A stretch of DNA of 64,000 nucleotides from Halomonas sp. TD01 (GCF_923868895.1 NZ_OV350343.1:620001-684000); one strand, 5' to 3'. Counted from the first letter of the stretch, positions 46,431 through 57,383 are shown. A program made the numbers and translations. Notes: generated by a model from the sequence alone, not told the origin.

Positions 46431-47204
46431 TTACCCTCTGTCTATCAGCGTGCCTTCCTTGCCCCCTACTACCAAATTCAGCAGGGCACCAGGCTTATTC
46501 ATATCAAATACCCGCACCGGCATATTATGGTCACGTACCAGGCAGATTGCGGTCAAATCCATAACACCCAATTTTTGGTCTAGGGCATCGTCGTAAGAGA
46601 GCTGGTCGTACTTCACGGCATCGGGATGTTTAACCGGATCTTTATTGTACACGCCGTCCACCTTGGTGGCCTTTATCACCACGTCAACATCTACTTCAAT
46701 GCCTCGTAAGCAGGCTGCAGAGTCGGTCGTGAAGAAAGGGTTACCCGTACCAGCAGAAAACAGCACCACATCTCCCGACGTTAAATAACGGATGGCGGTG
46801 CGGCGATCATAATGCTCCACCACACCACTCATGGGAATCGCTGACATTACCCGCGAGCGAATATTAGAGCGCTCAAGTGCATCCCGCATTGCTAGCGCAT
46901 TCATCACTGTTGCCAGCATTCCCATGTGGTCACCCGTGACCCGATCCATGCCGGCTTCATTAAGTGCCGCGCCACGGAACAGGTTTCCACCACCAATCAC
47001 AATACCCACCTGAACGCCAATGCCAACCAACTGGCCGATCTCTAGCGCCATACGATCCAGCACTTTCGGATCAATACCAAAATCGTGCTCACCCATTAGC
47101 GCTTCGCCAGACAACTTCAGCAAAATACGCTTGTATTTTGATTTCGACTTTTCAGTCTTGCTGACAGTAACCGCGGGGGTGGACTCTTGAACTTCACGTG
47201 ACAT
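46431..47204 (-). CDS. pyrH: UMP kinase PyrH
   Basis: 257 aa; about 15 residues longer at the N-terminus than typical, a Ser/Thr/Lys-rich stretch before [15 protein letters not shown]. Nucleotide and substrate motifs [16 protein letters not shown] ([12 protein letters not shown]), [23 protein letters not shown] and DLTAICL are present. Phosphorylates UMP, regulated by GTP and UTP in the family. ATG 47204 follows CAGGAGAG. Confidence 0.96.
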   Translation of the reverse strand: MSREVQESTPAVTVSKTEKSKSKYKRILLKLSGEALMGEHDFGIDPKVLDRMALEIGQLVGIGVQVGIVIGGGNLFRGAALNEAGMDRVTGDHMGMLATVMNALAMRDALERSNIRSRVMSAIPMSGVVEHYDRRTAIRYLTSGDVVLFSAGTGNPFFTTDSAACLRGIEVDVDVVIKATKVDGVYNKDPVKHPDAVKYDQLSYDDALDQKLGVMDLTAICLVRDHNMPVRVFDMNKPGALLNLVVGGKEGTLIDRG

Positions 47205-47280
47205 GGCATCTCTCCTGAGGCAGACCTGAACACAGGCGGGCGAGACGACCCCAATTTTTCACAGGGGCCGGATACACAAA

Positions 47281-47302
47281 GGCGTGCGCTCGCGCGCACG
47301 CC
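47281..47302 (-). terminator. Hairpin after tsf
   Basis: Nine-bp GC-rich stem GGCGTGCGC/GCGCACGCC with a 4-base loop, followed on the minus transcript by UUUGUG. It lies 25 bases after the tsf stop and before pyrH, so it is a partial or weak terminator separating the two. Confidence 0.6.
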
Positions 47303-47326
47303 ATCTTCTTTCTGAAACCTCTGACC

Positions 47327-48196
47327 TTAGCGACGGCCAGCCTGTTCCATAACTTCTTTAGCAAAGTCGACTTCTTCTTTCTCGATGCCTTCGCCCACTT
47401 CAAAGCGAGTAAAGCTAACCACTTCGCCACCTACCGCTTTCACGAACTCGGCAACGGACTGGTTCGGGTCTTTAACGAACGGCTGTTCGGTCAGGCTGTT
47501 CTCGGCCAGGTACTTTTTCAGACGGCCTTGAACCATTTTCTCAGCGATCTGCTCAGGCTTACCGGCCATGTCCGGCTGGGCCAGAATAATCGCTTTTTCT
47601 TTATCCAGCTCTTCCTGCGGCATGTCTTCTGGATGTGCAACCGACGGATTGATCGCTGCAACGTGCATAGCAACGTCTTTAGCAGCTTCCGAGTTACCAC
47701 CTTTCAGAACAGTCAGAACGCCAATACGGCCGCCGTGAACGTATTCACCGACCAAACCGCCTTCAACAGCGTTCACAACAACGGCACGACGCACACCGAT
47801 ATTCTCGCCGATTTTCTGTACTAACTGCTCACGAGTCGACTCGAGATCGCCAGCCATTACCGCTGCAACGTCTTCGTTTTTCGCCGCAAAGAACGCATCA
47901 ACGATCTTGTTGGTGAAAGCGATGAAGTTGTCGTCACGGGCAACGAAGTCAGTTTCGGAGTTGATCTCGACCATCACACCGTAGCTGCCGTCTTCTGCTA
48001 CACGAGTAACAACGGCGCCTTCTGCAGCGGTACGACCCGCTTTCTTCGCGGCTTTAAGGCCAGAGCTTTTACGCAGGTTCTCGATTGCAACTTCGATATC
48101 ACCGTCGGCTTCAGTAAGTGCTTTTTTACACTCCATCATGCCAAGACCGGTACGTTCGCGCAGTTCCTTAACCTGAGAGGCGCTGATAGCTGCCAT
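47327..48196 (-). CDS. tsf: Elongation factor Ts
   Basis: 289 aa. UBA-like N-terminus [35 protein letters not shown] and the [10 protein letters not shown] motif that contacts EF-Tu. It exchanges GDP for GTP on EF-Tu. Follows rpsB across a terminator-like hairpin; the pair is coregulated by S2 in many gammaproteobacteria. Confidence 0.98.
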   Translation of the reverse strand: MAAISASQVKELRERTGLGMMECKKALTEADGDIEVAIENLRKSSGLKAAKKAGRTAAEGAVVTRVAEDGSYGVMVEINSETDFVARDDNFIAFTNKIVDAFFAAKNEDVAAVMAGDLESTREQLVQKIGENIGVRRAVVVNAVEGGLVGEYVHGGRIGVLTVLKGGNSEAAKDVAMHVAAINPSVAHPEDMPQEELDKEKAIILAQPDMAGKPEQIAEKMVQGRLKKYLAENSLTEQPFVKDPNQSVAEFVKAVGGEVVSFTRFEVGEGIEKEEVDFAKEVMEQAGRR

Positions 48197-48350
48197 GAGT
48201 TTTCACCTCGGAAATGGTTCTAGCTGAAAGTTAAATGCGCTACAGAGTATAGGCTCGGTAGATGACCGTTGCGTATCACTTTGCAGAGCATTCGCCGGCA
48301 TTGAGTGTCCGGCATGTTCGGCCCGCTTGAGCGAACTCAAAGCGGGAAAA

Positions 48351-48369
48351 AGGGGGCGTAAGGCCCCCT
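48351..48369 (-). terminator. Terminator-like hairpin between rpsB and tsf
   Basis: Stem AGGGGGC/GCCCCCT with a 5-base loop followed on the minus transcript by UUUUCCC. Located 48 bases after the rpsB stop; just beyond it is a second stem CCCGCT/AGCGGG. It probably lowers tsf expression relative to rpsB by partial termination. Confidence 0.7.
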
Positions 48370-48416
48370 CTTAAACACATGATGCGGCTTACCTGGCCGC
48401 CGCACCACTGCAACCG

Positions 48417-49166
48417 TTACTCGGCAGCAGCGTCAGTGTCGGCAGAAGCGGCTTCTTCAGTCACTTCGACAAACTCATCCGGACGACCTTCTTTCGCACG
48501 ACCACACGCGTCAGCAATTGCTTTCACGTAGATCTGAATAGCGCGGATGGAGTCATCGTTACCCGGGATCACGTAATCAACGCCATCTGGGTTTGAGTTG
48601 GTATCTACCACACCAATAACCGGGATACCCAGCTTGTTGGCTTCGTTGATCGCGATGCGCTCGTGGTCAACGTCGATAACGAACAGTGCGTCAGGAAGGC
48701 CGCCCATGTTCTTGATACCGCCGATAGAACGTTCAAGCTTGTCCTGCTCACGCGTCGCCATCAAGACTTCTTTCTTGGTCAGCTTCTCGAACGTACCGTC
48801 TTCGCGCATTGTTTCTAAGTCGCGCAGACGCTTGATGGACTGACGAATAGTCTTGAAGTTAGTCAGCATGCCACCCAACCAGCGATGGTTGACGAACGGC
48901 TGGTTAACGCGGTTTGCTTCTTCTTTGATGATCTTGCTAGCGCTGCGCTTGGTGCCAACAAACAAAATTTTGTTGTTGGATGCCGCCATCTTCTCAACCA
49001 CGTCGATCGCTTCGTTCAGCGCCGGCAAAGTGTGCTCGAGGTTGATGATATGAATCTTATTGCGCGCGCCGAAGATGAACTTACCCATCTTCGGATTCCA
49101 GTACTTGGTTTGGTGACCGAAGTGAGCGCCTGCTTTCAGCAGGTCACGCATATTAACGTGAGACAT
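48417..49166 (-). CDS. rpsB: 30S ribosomal protein S2
   Basis: 249 aa. Starts [33 protein letters not shown], has [16 protein letters not shown] and [23 protein letters not shown]. The C-terminal 15 residues are acidic and Ala-rich. AGGAG lies upstream of the ATG. Head of the rpsB-tsf unit and divergent from map. Confidence 0.98.
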   Translation of the reverse strand: MSHVNMRDLLKAGAHFGHQTKYWNPKMGKFIFGARNKIHIINLEHTLPALNEAIDVVEKMAASNNKILFVGTKRSASKIIKEEANRVNQPFVNHRWLGGMLTNFKTIRQSIKRLRDLETMREDGTFEKLTKKEVLMATREQDKLERSIGGIKNMGGLPDALFVIDVDHERIAINEANKLGIPVIGVVDTNSNPDGVDYVIPGNDDSIRAIQIYVKAIADACGRAKEGRPDEFVEVTEEAASADTDAAAE

Positions 49167-49501
49167 GATAAAACTCCTGAAACTCGGGTTAGGCCTCCAC
49201 GCACCCCATGGATCCGACCAGTGGCGTCGTTAAACGTCGCCAACGGCACCCGGGACCATGTGCCGGTGCATGTGTGTTTTCAAGGCTTGCTGTTTAGCAA
49301 CACAGAATTCCCGCATTGCGTTTAAATAGCCTTTCTGCAGATGACCAACCGACAAAGAAGCATTGGATGGCGATTGCAGGAAAGCGCGCGGCTTTATACC
49401 ATAGATCATTACCAAGATGAAGTCACAGCGCATGTAACGGTCTTAATTTACCGCTCACTATTGCCGTTCACCACTTACTTTAGAGTCTACATCGAGAATT
49501 C
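49167..49501. promoter_or_regulatory. Divergent rpsB/map intergenic region with candidate S2 leader
   Basis: 335 bases without a gene. On the rpsB side a hairpin GGCGTCGTT/AACGTCGCC (49223-49241, one T-T mismatch) and a neighbouring stem around 49247-49270 would sit in the rpsB 5' leader. Gammaproteobacterial rpsB leaders are known to bind S2 for autoregulation; whether this matches that structure is inference. Nothing gene-like is seen on either strand. Confidence 0.35.
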
Positions 49502-50293
49502 ATGAACGTTCCTATCAAGACGCCTTCTGAAATCGAGAAAATGCGCGAAGCCGGGCGCCAAGCCGCCAGCGTCATTGAAATGATCACTCCCCAGATCAAA
49601 GCGGGGATATCGACGGGTGAAATTGATCGCCTGTGCCACGATTTCATTGTTAATAATTTAGGCTCTACGCCTGCGCCGTTGAACTACCACGGTTTTCCGA
49701 AAGCAACCTGCACATCGATCAATCACGTGGTCTGTCATGGTATTCCTGATGATGCCAAAAAGCTGAAGAACGGCGACATAATGAATCTGGATATTACCGT
49801 CAGAACGACTGATGGTTACCACGGTGATTCCAGCGTGATGTTCGTGATTGGCGACACAATCCAGGGCGAGCGCTTATGCCGCATCACTCAAGAGTGTCTA
49901 TACAAAAGCATTGAGCTGGTAAAGCCAGGCGTACGCCTGTCGGAACTTGCCCGCGCTATTCAGCAACATGCTGAAGCCCACGGCTATTCCGTGGTACGCG
50001 ATTTCTGCGGCCACGGCATCGGTGCCGATTTCCACGAAGATCCGCAGTTTCTTCACTATGATGGTTATGCGTCAGATGCCGACATCCGACTGGAAGCTGG
50101 CATGTGCTTTACCATCGAGCCGATGATTAATGTAGGTGGCTATAAAACCAAGGTGCTGCGCGATGGCTGGACAGCGGTCACTAAAGACCGAAGCTTGTCA
50201 GCTCAGTGGGAGCACACGCTGCTGGTCACGGAAACCGGTGTTGACGTGCTGACCGCACGCAGCGACGAAGACTTCAGTTTTCTGAATCGCTGA
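49502..50293 (+). CDS. map: Methionine aminopeptidase type I
   Basis: 263 aa. Removes the initiator Met from new proteins. The five metal ligands are in LDITVRTTDGYHGDSSVMF (two Asp), GHGIGADFHEDP (His), FTIEPMIN (Glu) and QWEHTLLV (Glu); substrate His in NHVVCHGIPDD. Its stop overlaps the glnD start (TGATG). Confidence 0.97.
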   Translation: MNVPIKTPSEIEKMREAGRQAASVIEMITPQIKAGISTGEIDRLCHDFIVNNLGSTPAPLNYHGFPKATCTSINHVVCHGIPDDAKKLKNGDIMNLDITVRTTDGYHGDSSVMFVIGDTIQGERLCRITQECLYKSIELVKPGVRLSELARAIQQHAEAHGYSVVRDFCGHGIGADFHEDPQFLHYDGYASDADIRLEAGMCFTIEPMINVGGYKTKVLRDGWTAVTKDRSLSAQWEHTLLVTETGVDVLTARSDEDFSFLNR

Positions 50294-52968
50294 TGCTTCT
50301 TCACCACTACCGGTTCGAGCCGGACACCACGCTTTATGATCTCGCTATGTTTCGTACCGAACTAGCTGGATCACGCTCCCCTATTGCGCCGTTTAAAGCG
50401 GCGCTTCGAGAGCTACAAGCCAGGTTGGATGAACAGTTTCGTTCCGGGGCAGATATACGCGACTTAGTCCGCGGACGGGCGTGGTATCTGGATCAGTTGC
50501 TAGCCATCGCCTGGGAACAGCACGATTGGCCTGACGAGGGTGTTGCTTTGGTGGCTGTGGGTGGCTATGGGCGTGGCGAGCTGCATCCGCACTCAGATAT
50601 CGACCTCCTGCTGCTACTAGAGCACGATGACGACACCCTCTACCGCGAGCCACTAAGCGCTTTCATTACTTTCTTATGGGATATCGGTCTTGAGATCGGC
50701 CATAGCGTGCGCTCGCTTAATGACTGTGAGCGGGAAGCTGAAGCCGATGTCACCGTGATTACCAACCTACTGGAATCACGGCTTATCGCTGGCCCTGAAC
50801 ACCTTCGCCAAAAGATGCGTGAACGGCTTAGCGCCGAGCATATTTGGCCTGCTGACCGCTTTTTCGAAGCGAAGTGGCAAGAACAAATTGCTCGCCACTA
50901 CCGTTACAACAACTCTGAATACCATCTAGAGCCAAACCTCAAAAGCTCCCCAGGTGGCCTGCGTGATATTCAAATGATTGGCTGGGTGGCCAAACGCCAC
51001 TTTGGCACTGAGCACTACGCCGACATTGTCGCGAATGGCTTTATGAATGATGCCGAGCTTCGCATCTTAAGCCAGGGCCAAGCCTTTTTGTGGCAGGTGC
51101 GTTATGCCCTGCACATGCTGACAGACCGTGCCGAAGACCGATTGCTGTTTGATCACCAGCGCACCATTGCCGAAATGTTTGGCTTTCGGGATACCCCAGA
51201 GCGCTTAGCGGTTGAACAGTTTATGAAACGCTACTATCGGCATGTGACCGCCCTGGCCGGGCTTAACGATATGCTGTTACAGCACTTCGATGAGGTTATC
51301 CTGCGCGGTAAAGAGGCGTTGGAAACCGTCAAACTGAACGAGCGCTTCGAAATCAAGGGCGGTTATATCCAGGTGCGTTCACGTAACCTGTTCCGTGAAC
51401 GCCCTGCGGCCATGCTGGAATTGTTCCTGCTAATGGCCAAGCACCCGGAAATAGAAGGCGTACGCGCTGACACCATTCGCTTGATCCGCGACCACCGCCA
51501 TCAAATCGATGATCACTACCGCGAAGACCCGCGCCATCAGCGGCTGTTCATGTCCATTTTACGGGCTCCCGGCAATGTCCCTCGTCAGTTAAGGCGCATG
51601 AATCGTTATGGCATCTTAGGCAAGTATCTTCCAGAATTTGGTCGCGCTGTCGGGTTGATGCAACATGACTTGTTTCACATTTACACAGTAGACGCCCACA
51701 CCCTCCGCTTGCTGAAGTTTTTACACGGCTTTCGCAAATCGGATGCTAAAGATGACTTCCCCGTCGCAGCCACACTGATTCATCAACTGCCGAAAATGGA
51801 TCTGCTGTGGATTGCCGGACTGTTTCACGATGTTGGTAAAGGCCGCGGCGGCGATCATTCTGAGATTGGCGCACGTGATGTTGAACAATTCTGTCACCGT
51901 CACCACGTTTCCCAACACGATACCAATTTACTGCGCTGGCTGGTGGAGCATCACCTACTGATGTCCATGACCGCTCAGAAGCGTGACATTAGCGATCCAG
52001 ACGTGATCCGCGACTTTGCCCTAACCGTACGCGACGAGACCCGCTTAGATTACCTCTACGTGCTCACAGTGGCCGACATAAACGCCACCAACCCCACTCT
52101 GTGGAACGGTTGGCGCGCGTCACTGTTGCGCCAGCTTCATGCCGAAACCAAGCGTGCACTGCGACGGGGGCTAAAAAATCCGCCTGACCGAGATGACTGG
52201 GTGCGCGAAACCCGTACTGAAGCCCGCTCATTACTGCAAACAGTCGGCGTAGACAGCGCTCAGATTGATCAACTGTGGGAATCCCTCGGCGAAGACTATT
52301 TTCTTCAATACGCGCCCAGCGAAATTGTTTGGCAGACCCAAGGTATTCTTGCCCATCAGCCGTCTATTTTGCCGTTGGTCTTAATTAGTGCGCCCACCGC
52401 CGATATGGCCGAAGGTGGCACTAAGGTCTTTATCCACACCCGTTCGGTAGACGATTTATTTGCGGCGACCGCCGCCGCCATGGAGCAACTAGGCCTATCT
52501 ATCCATGATGCCCGCATCGCCACCTCGCACAACGACTGGACGCTCAACACGTTTATTGTGCTAGATCATTATGGCCAGCCTATCCGTGATCCTGAGCATA
52601 TTGAGGAGATGCGTCGGCACCTCGTCGAAGAGCTGGATGACCCGGATGACTATCCAGAGATCGTTACGCGCCACACACCGCGCCAACTTAAGCACTTTAA
52701 AGTGCCCACCGAGGTAGTGATTGAGCAGGACCCAGCCAACGAACGTACGCTGCTAGAGCTGACGGCCCCAGACCGCCCCGGCCTGCTGGCTCGCGTCGGG
52801 CGTATTTTTATGGAACAGGATATTGCCTTATCGGCGGCGAAAATTGCCACGCTGGGTGAACGGGTTGAAGACGTTTTCTTTATCACCACGAAAGCGGGTG
52901 AACCGCTAACCGATCCAGAACGGCAACAGCAGCTTCGCGAACGGCTTATCGAAGTGTTAGGCGTGTAA
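50293..52968 (+). CDS. glnD: Bifunctional uridylyltransferase/uridylyl-removing enzyme GlnD
   Basis: 891 aa sensor of glutamine that adds or removes UMP on PII. Nucleotidyltransferase motif VGGYGRGELHPHSDIDLLLLLE (about 90-110), GlnE-like helical region, HD domain with LFHDVGKGRGGDHSEIGARDV, and two C-terminal ACT domains (TKVFIHTRSVDDLFAATAAAMEQLGLSI and LLELTAPDRPGLLARVGRIF). Full length. Directly coupled to map. Confidence 0.97.
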   Translation: MLLHHYRFEPDTTLYDLAMFRTELAGSRSPIAPFKAALRELQARLDEQFRSGADIRDLVRGRAWYLDQLLAIAWEQHDWPDEGVALVAVGGYGRGELHPHSDIDLLLLLEHDDDTLYREPLSAFITFLWDIGLEIGHSVRSLNDCEREAEADVTVITNLLESRLIAGPEHLRQKMRERLSAEHIWPADRFFEAKWQEQIARHYRYNNSEYHLEPNLKSSPGGLRDIQMIGWVAKRHFGTEHYADIVANGFMNDAELRILSQGQAFLWQVRYALHMLTDRAEDRLLFDHQRTIAEMFGFRDTPERLAVEQFMKRYYRHVTALAGLNDMLLQHFDEVILRGKEALETVKLNERFEIKGGYIQVRSRNLFRERPAAMLELFLLMAKHPEIEGVRADTIRLIRDHRHQIDDHYREDPRHQRLFMSILRAPGNVPRQLRRMNRYGILGKYLPEFGRAVGLMQHDLFHIYTVDAHTLRLLKFLHGFRKSDAKDDFPVAATLIHQLPKMDLLWIAGLFHDVGKGRGGDHSEIGARDVEQFCHRHHVSQHDTNLLRWLVEHHLLMSMTAQKRDISDPDVIRDFALTVRDETRLDYLYVLTVADINATNPTLWNGWRASLLRQLHAETKRALRRGLKNPPDRDDWVRETRTEARSLLQTVGVDSAQIDQLWESLGEDYFLQYAPSEIVWQTQGILAHQPSILPLVLISAPTADMAEGGTKVFIHTRSVDDLFAATAAAMEQLGLSIHDARIATSHNDWTLNTFIVLDHYGQPIRDPEHIEEMRRHLVEELDDPDDYPEIVTRHTPRQLKHFKVPTEVVIEQDPANERTLLELTAPDRPGLLARVGRIFMEQDIALSAAKIATLGERVEDVFFITTKAGEPLTDPERQQQLRERLIEVLGV

Positions 52969-53096
52969 GCGTTCAAATGTGAGCGACACCTTGGTGGTTA
53001 AGTTTGAGGTGGCACCAGGGGTTGCCTATAATCGGCGGTTTAGTTGGTCGTTTTACAGACATCCAACACCGCCTTTAGGCTATCAACGGACATGCC

Positions 53097-54293
53097 ATGA
53101 ATCCCGATCTAAACGTTCTGCACCCCTATCCGTTTGAAAAGCTAGCGGCCCTAAAGGCAGCGCTTGTGCCACCAGCGGGGCTTGAACATATTCCCCTTAC
53201 CATTGGGGAGCCTCAACACGCCCCTTACGCGGGGGCATTAGAAGCGCTGGTCACCCATCAATTAGAGATGGCCCGCTACCCGGCTACCAACGGCCTATCC
53301 GCCCTACGCGAAACAATCGCCCGCTGGGCAACGCAACGTTTCTCGCTTGCCGGGCTAGATGCCGAACGCCAAGTACTCCCCGTTAACGGCACCCGAGAAG
53401 CGATTTTTGCTTTTGTGCAAGCAGCGTTGGATCGTCATCGCCCCGCCAAGGTGGCTGTACCTAACCCCTTCTATCAGATTTATGAAGGGGCCACTCTACT
53501 GGCAGGGGGCGAGCCGCTCTATTTAGATTGCACGGCTGACAACGGCTTCCGCCCCGATTTTTCGGCGGTCAGCGCAGCGACTTGGCGTGATGTGCAAATC
53601 GTATTTATTTGCTCTCCGGGCAACCCCACAGGGGCCGTCACGCCACTTTCAGAATTCAAGCAACTGATCGCGCTGGCCGACGAGCACGACTTTATCATCG
53701 CCTCTGATGAGTGCTACTCAGAATTATATCTGGATGAAAACACGCCCCCCCCAGGCCTGCTACAAGCCTGTGCGGAGCTTGGCCGCGACAACTACCAACG
53801 TTGCGTAGTGTTTCATTCGCTATCTAAGCGCTCCAACTTGCCAGGGCTACGCTCCGGCTTTGTAGCCGGTGACGCGGATCTTCTCACGCCGTTTAAGCGC
53901 TACCGCACTTACCACGGTTGCGCAATGTCGCTGCCGCTTCAGCACGCCTCTATCGCCGCCTGGCAGGATGAAACCCACGTACGTGCCAACCGGGATGCTT
54001 ACCGCGAAAAATTTAGCGCAGTGACCGACGTTCTGGCTCCGGTAATGAACTTCCCTACGCCGGAAGCTAGCTTTTACCTGTGGCCAGCGGTGCCAGACGG
54101 TGATGATATTGCCTTTACCCAGCGGCTATTTAGCGAGCAACACGTCAGCGTCTTACCTGGCAGCCTCATGGGTCGTTCTGGGCAAAATGGCCATAACCCC
54201 GGCTCGGGACGACTACGTTTAGCGTTAGTGGCGGAACTTGCACCCACACTTGAAGCAGCTGAGCGACTTCGTCAACTGGTTGAGCGCGGCTAA
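53097..54293 (+). CDS. dapC: Succinyldiaminopimelate transaminase DapC
   Basis: 398 aa PLP-dependent fold-type I aminotransferase. Motifs: MNPDLNVLHPYPFEKLAALKAAL start, FICSPGNPTGAV, ASDECYSELYLDE and SLSKRSNLPGLRSGF with the PLP lysine. Makes N-succinyl-LL-2,6-diaminopimelate in lysine synthesis. Neighbours dapD and dapE support the assignment over a general aspartate aminotransferase. Confidence 0.93.
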   Translation: MNPDLNVLHPYPFEKLAALKAALVPPAGLEHIPLTIGEPQHAPYAGALEALVTHQLEMARYPATNGLSALRETIARWATQRFSLAGLDAERQVLPVNGTREAIFAFVQAALDRHRPAKVAVPNPFYQIYEGATLLAGGEPLYLDCTADNGFRPDFSAVSAATWRDVQIVFICSPGNPTGAVTPLSEFKQLIALADEHDFIIASDECYSELYLDENTPPPGLLQACAELGRDNYQRCVVFHSLSKRSNLPGLRSGFVAGDADLLTPFKRYRTYHGCAMSLPLQHASIAAWQDETHVRANRDAYREKFSAVTDVLAPVMNFPTPEASFYLWPAVPDGDDIAFTQRLFSEQHVSVLPGSLMGRSGQNGHNPGSGRLRLALVAELAPTLEAAERLRQLVERG

Positions 54294-54322
54294 GACGCCG
54301 TAGGTTTATTTAAGGAGGCTGT

Positions 54323-54670
54323 ATGCTGACACTCTATATCATCAACACGTGCGATACCTGCCGCAAAGCACGCAAAGCGCTTGAAGAGAAAGGCATCCCT
54401 TTCAAGACTCACGACCTACGTAAGGATGGTCTTTCAGCTGGCCTACTTGAGCACATTCTTGAGCGCGTACCGCTATTAGAGGCGCTTAATAAGCGCAGCA
54501 AAACATGGCGTGACTTACCCCAGGAAGAAAAAGACAGCTTGGATGCTACCTCTGCCCGCAGGCTATTGCTTGAGCAGCCTACGCTGCTCAAAAGACCCCT
54601 ATTAGAAGTTGACGACGACACTATTTTAGTGGGCTACCGCGACGGCGATTACGACTCTCTCAGCGGCTAA
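54323..54670 (+). CDS. yffB: ArsC-family (YffB/Spx-like) protein
   Basis: 115 aa thioredoxin-fold protein with CDTCRKARKALEEKGI at the N-terminus and LLKRPLLEVDDDTILVGY near the end. YffB proteins resemble arsenate reductase but lack a shown arsenate role; they are usually placed with dapD/dapE as here. AAGGAGG precedes the ATG by five bases. A glutathione-dependent thiol reductase role is proposed for the family. Confidence 0.9.
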   Translation: MLTLYIINTCDTCRKARKALEEKGIPFKTHDLRKDGLSAGLLEHILERVPLLEALNKRSKTWRDLPQEEKDSLDATSARRLLLEQPTLLKRPLLEVDDDTILVGYRDGDYDSLSG

Positions 54671-54727
54671 CACGCCGCTGAATCCTAACAACTGATTGTG
54701 AATCAAAACTTTAAAGGAAGACGCGTT

Positions 54728-55753
54728 ATGCTGAGCTTCGCGCTTGGAATCGGCACCCAAAATACTCAGGGCGACTGGCTAGAAATCTACTACCCAGCAC
54801 CGCTGTTTAATCCTGCAGACAGCTTGGTAGCCGCAGCCAAAGAGGCGCTAGACGCCCCCGCTGGAAATACGGCGATCAGCTTCCTGCCCGAAGATTGCAC
54901 GCGCCTAGCGAAAGCATTGGAAGCTGCCGGCCACTCTGAGCAGGCAGCACTCGCCGAATCATTCGCCGCCAGCCATCGTCCGCTGGTCGCGATGTTTTTA
55001 GAAAGCGATCAGGCACCGCAAACTGCTCCTGAAGTTTACTTAAAGCTGCACCTGCTCTCTCACCGCTTAGTGAAGCCTCATGGCTTGGATCTGACGGGTA
55101 TGTTTGGCCTGCTGCGCAATATTGCCTGGACCAACGAAGGCGCGATTGATATCGAAGAGCTGCCCGCCCGCCGCTTGAAAGCGCGCTTAGCGGGTCGAGC
55201 GCTGTCAGTCGACTGCGTTGATAAATTCCCCAAAATGACCGATTACGTGGTGCCCACGGGCATCCGCATTGGCGACACTGCTCGCGTGCGTCTAGGGGCT
55301 TACCTAGGTGAAGGCACCACGGTAATGCATGAAGGCTTCGTCAACTTCAACGCAGGCACTGAAGGCCCCGGCATGATCGAAGGGCGCATTTCTGCAGGCG
55401 TTATGGTCGGTAAAGGCTCTGACCTGGGTGGCGGCTGCTCTACCATGGGAACGCTTTCTGGCGGCGGCAATATCATCATCAAGGTAGGCGAAGGCTGCTT
55501 GATCGGCGCCAATGCTGGCATCGGTATTCCACTAGGTGACCGCTGCACCGTAGAAGCGGGCTTGTATATTACCGCAGGCTCGAAAGTTACCCTGCTCGAC
55601 GACCAGAATCAGGAAGTTAACACCGTGGCAGCACGCGAGTTAGCTGGCCAGGATGACTTATTACTGCGCCGCAATTCGCAAAACGGCCGTATTGAGTGCC
55701 TGACCAATAAAAGCGCCATTGCGCTGAACGAGGCACTGCATGCCCATAACTGA
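54728..55753 (+). CDS. dapD: Tetrahydrodipicolinate N-succinyltransferase DapD
   Basis: 341 aa, the longer Pseudomonas-type DapD. Hexapeptide beta-helix with [40 protein letters not shown] and [20 protein letters not shown]. Adds succinyl from succinyl-CoA in the succinylase branch of lysine synthesis. ATG 54728 with AAGGAAG seven bases upstream is preferred over an upstream GTG. Overlaps dapE by 14 bases. Confidence 0.95.
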   Translation: MLSFALGIGTQNTQGDWLEIYYPAPLFNPADSLVAAAKEALDAPAGNTAISFLPEDCTRLAKALEAAGHSEQAALAESFAASHRPLVAMFLESDQAPQTAPEVYLKLHLLSHRLVKPHGLDLTGMFGLLRNIAWTNEGAIDIEELPARRLKARLAGRALSVDCVDKFPKMTDYVVPTGIRIGDTARVRLGAYLGEGTTVMHEGFVNFNAGTEGPGMIEGRISAGVMVGKGSDLGGGCSTMGTLSGGGNIIIKVGEGCLIGANAGIGIPLGDRCTVEAGLYITAGSKVTLLDDQNQEVNTVAARELAGQDDLLLRRNSQNGRIECLTNKSAIALNEALHAHN

Positions 55754-56912
55754 GCCTGAAACGCTGTCGCCCACGCTGCAACTCGCGTTTGAGCTACTAA
55801 GCCGGGCGTCGGTAACGCCGGATGACGAAGGCTGCCAGGACCTTATGATCGAGCGCTTAACGGCGCTCGGTTTTCATATCGAGCAACTGCCGTTTGGCGA
55901 TGTCAAAAATTTCTGGGCAATAAGAGGCCATCATGGCCCCGTATTAGCCTTTGCTGGCCACACCGACGTCGTGCCCAGTGGGCCCCATACGAACTGGGAG
56001 TTCCCACCGTTTGAGCCATGTATTGATGAGCACGGCATGCTCTGTGGGCGAGGCGCAGCAGACATGAAGGGCAGCCTAGCGGCGATGCTCACCGCCGTTG
56101 AGCGCTTTGTGACGGCCCACCCAGAGCACGATGGCCGCATTGCGTTTTTAATCACGTCCGACGAGGAAGGCCCTGCCGTTGATGGCACCCGTGCAGTGGT
56201 TGAGCATTTACGCGAACGCAACGAGCGCCTGGACTATTGCATTGTTGGGGAGCCTTCCTCGACCTCTCGACTAGGCGATATGATTAAAAACGGTCGTCGC
56301 GGGTCGTTGGGTGGCGTTCTACATATTAAAGGAGTGCAGGGCCATGTGGCCTATCCGCATCTTGCGCGCAACCCTATTCACCAAGCGATGCCCGCACTAG
56401 ATACGCTGGTTAACGAGCACTGGGACGCGGGCAATGACTTCTTCCCTGCCACCAGCTTCCAGGTATCTAACTTTCGTGCGGGCACTGGGGCCACTAACGT
56501 CATTCCAGGTGAAGTAGAAGTTGTGTTTAACTTCCGTTATTCCACGGAAGTTACCCATGAGATGCTAAGAAGCCGCACCGAGTCGATTTTGGATAAGCAT
56601 GGCCTTGAGTACCACATCGATTGGACACTCAACGGCGAACCATTTCTGACCGCAGAAGGCGAATTAGTCGATGCTGCCATTCGCGGGGTAGAAGCCGTTA
56701 CCGGCGAACGCCCTGCGCTTTCAACCAGTGGCGGCACCTCAGATGGTCGTTTCATTGCGACTCTTGGCGCCCAAGTGGTCGAGCTTGGCCCACTTAACGA
56801 CACCATTCACAAAGTGAATGAGCGCGTGCGTGCCAGTGACCTGGATGAGCTAAGCCGCATTTATGAGGCAACGCTTCAAGCCTTGTTAACGGACGATGAG
56901 GTGAGCGTATGA
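55740..56912 (+). CDS. dapE: Succinyl-diaminopimelate desuccinylase DapE
   Basis: 390 aa M20 metallopeptidase. Zinc ligands in [26 protein letters not shown] and [10 protein letters not shown], with [17 protein letters not shown] and the end [14 protein letters not shown]. Releases succinate from N-succinyl-LL-DAP. Starts inside dapD and ends four bases into the next gene. Confidence 0.96.
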   Translation: MPITEPETLSPTLQLAFELLSRASVTPDDEGCQDLMIERLTALGFHIEQLPFGDVKNFWAIRGHHGPVLAFAGHTDVVPSGPHTNWEFPPFEPCIDEHGMLCGRGAADMKGSLAAMLTAVERFVTAHPEHDGRIAFLITSDEEGPAVDGTRAVVEHLRERNERLDYCIVGEPSSTSRLGDMIKNGRRGSLGGVLHIKGVQGHVAYPHLARNPIHQAMPALDTLVNEHWDAGNDFFPATSFQVSNFRAGTGATNVIPGEVEVVFNFRYSTEVTHEMLRSRTESILDKHGLEYHIDWTLNGEPFLTAEGELVDAAIRGVEAVTGERPALSTSGGTSDGRFIATLGAQVVELGPLNDTIHKVNERVRASDLDELSRIYEATLQALLTDDEVSV

Positions 56913-57298
56913 TGGAGCGGTTTCCTGATATCGAGGTATATCTTGCCCGCGTAACGATAGATAAGGTCAATGCGTGGCTAAGCGAAGCTCTTGATGCACC
57001 GCCACTTAGCCCAGCAGGCAAAGGCAAATGGAAAACCCGCGGGCACTACCAAGGCGAGGAGGTGCCAGTATTGCTAGTAGACAATGCTGCTGATGGTTTT
57101 GCCAGCTTGTGGTTTGATAGCCACCATACTCCGTGGCACACCGACCAAGAGTGCGCTCAGCACGCCGCAGAGGCCTTGCAAACAGAAGTACGCTGCTCGC
57201 TAGGTGGCTGGCACCCAGGCGATGACCCTGATCGCTTCTGGCAGGTATTGCCAGGTGGCCAGGAAAAAGCCATCGAGTGGCCTGACTCAGGCCGTTAA
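56909..57298 (+). CDS. Conserved hypothetical protein after dapE
   Basis: 129 aa with no domain I can name. Acidic and Trp-rich, with [55 protein letters not shown] and a C-terminal [19 protein letters not shown]. No signal peptide or membrane segment. ATG 56909 overlaps the dapE stop (ATGA-type), and a good terminator follows, so it is the last gene of the glnD/dap run. Coupling suggests a role with DapE or cell-wall precursor supply. Confidence 0.8.
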   Translation: MMERFPDIEVYLARVTIDKVNAWLSEALDAPPLSPAGKGKWKTRGHYQGEEVPVLLVDNAADGFASLWFDSHHTPWHTDQECAQHAAEALQTEVRCSLGGWHPGDDPDRFWQVLPGGQEKAIEWPDSGR

Positions 57299-57302
57299 AC
57301 GC

Positions 57303-57334
57303 ACAAGACCCCGCCAAAGCGGGGTCTTGTTTTT
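57303..57334 (+). terminator. Rho-independent terminator of the dap run
   Basis: Twelve-bp stem ACAAGACCCCGC/GCGGGGTCTTGT with loop CAAA and a U-rich tail TTTTT. Strong and correctly placed five bases after the stop codon of the conserved hypothetical gene. Confidence 0.93.
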
Positions 57335-57383
57335 CAGCAGTTGGCGATGCTAGCGCTATTCAATAAAAGTGATTTAACAAAAG

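Noticed and set aside
54323..54670. Arsenate reductase and an arsenic resistance role
   Set aside because: YffB-type ArsC-like proteins sit with dap genes in many genomes and no ars genes are adjacent.
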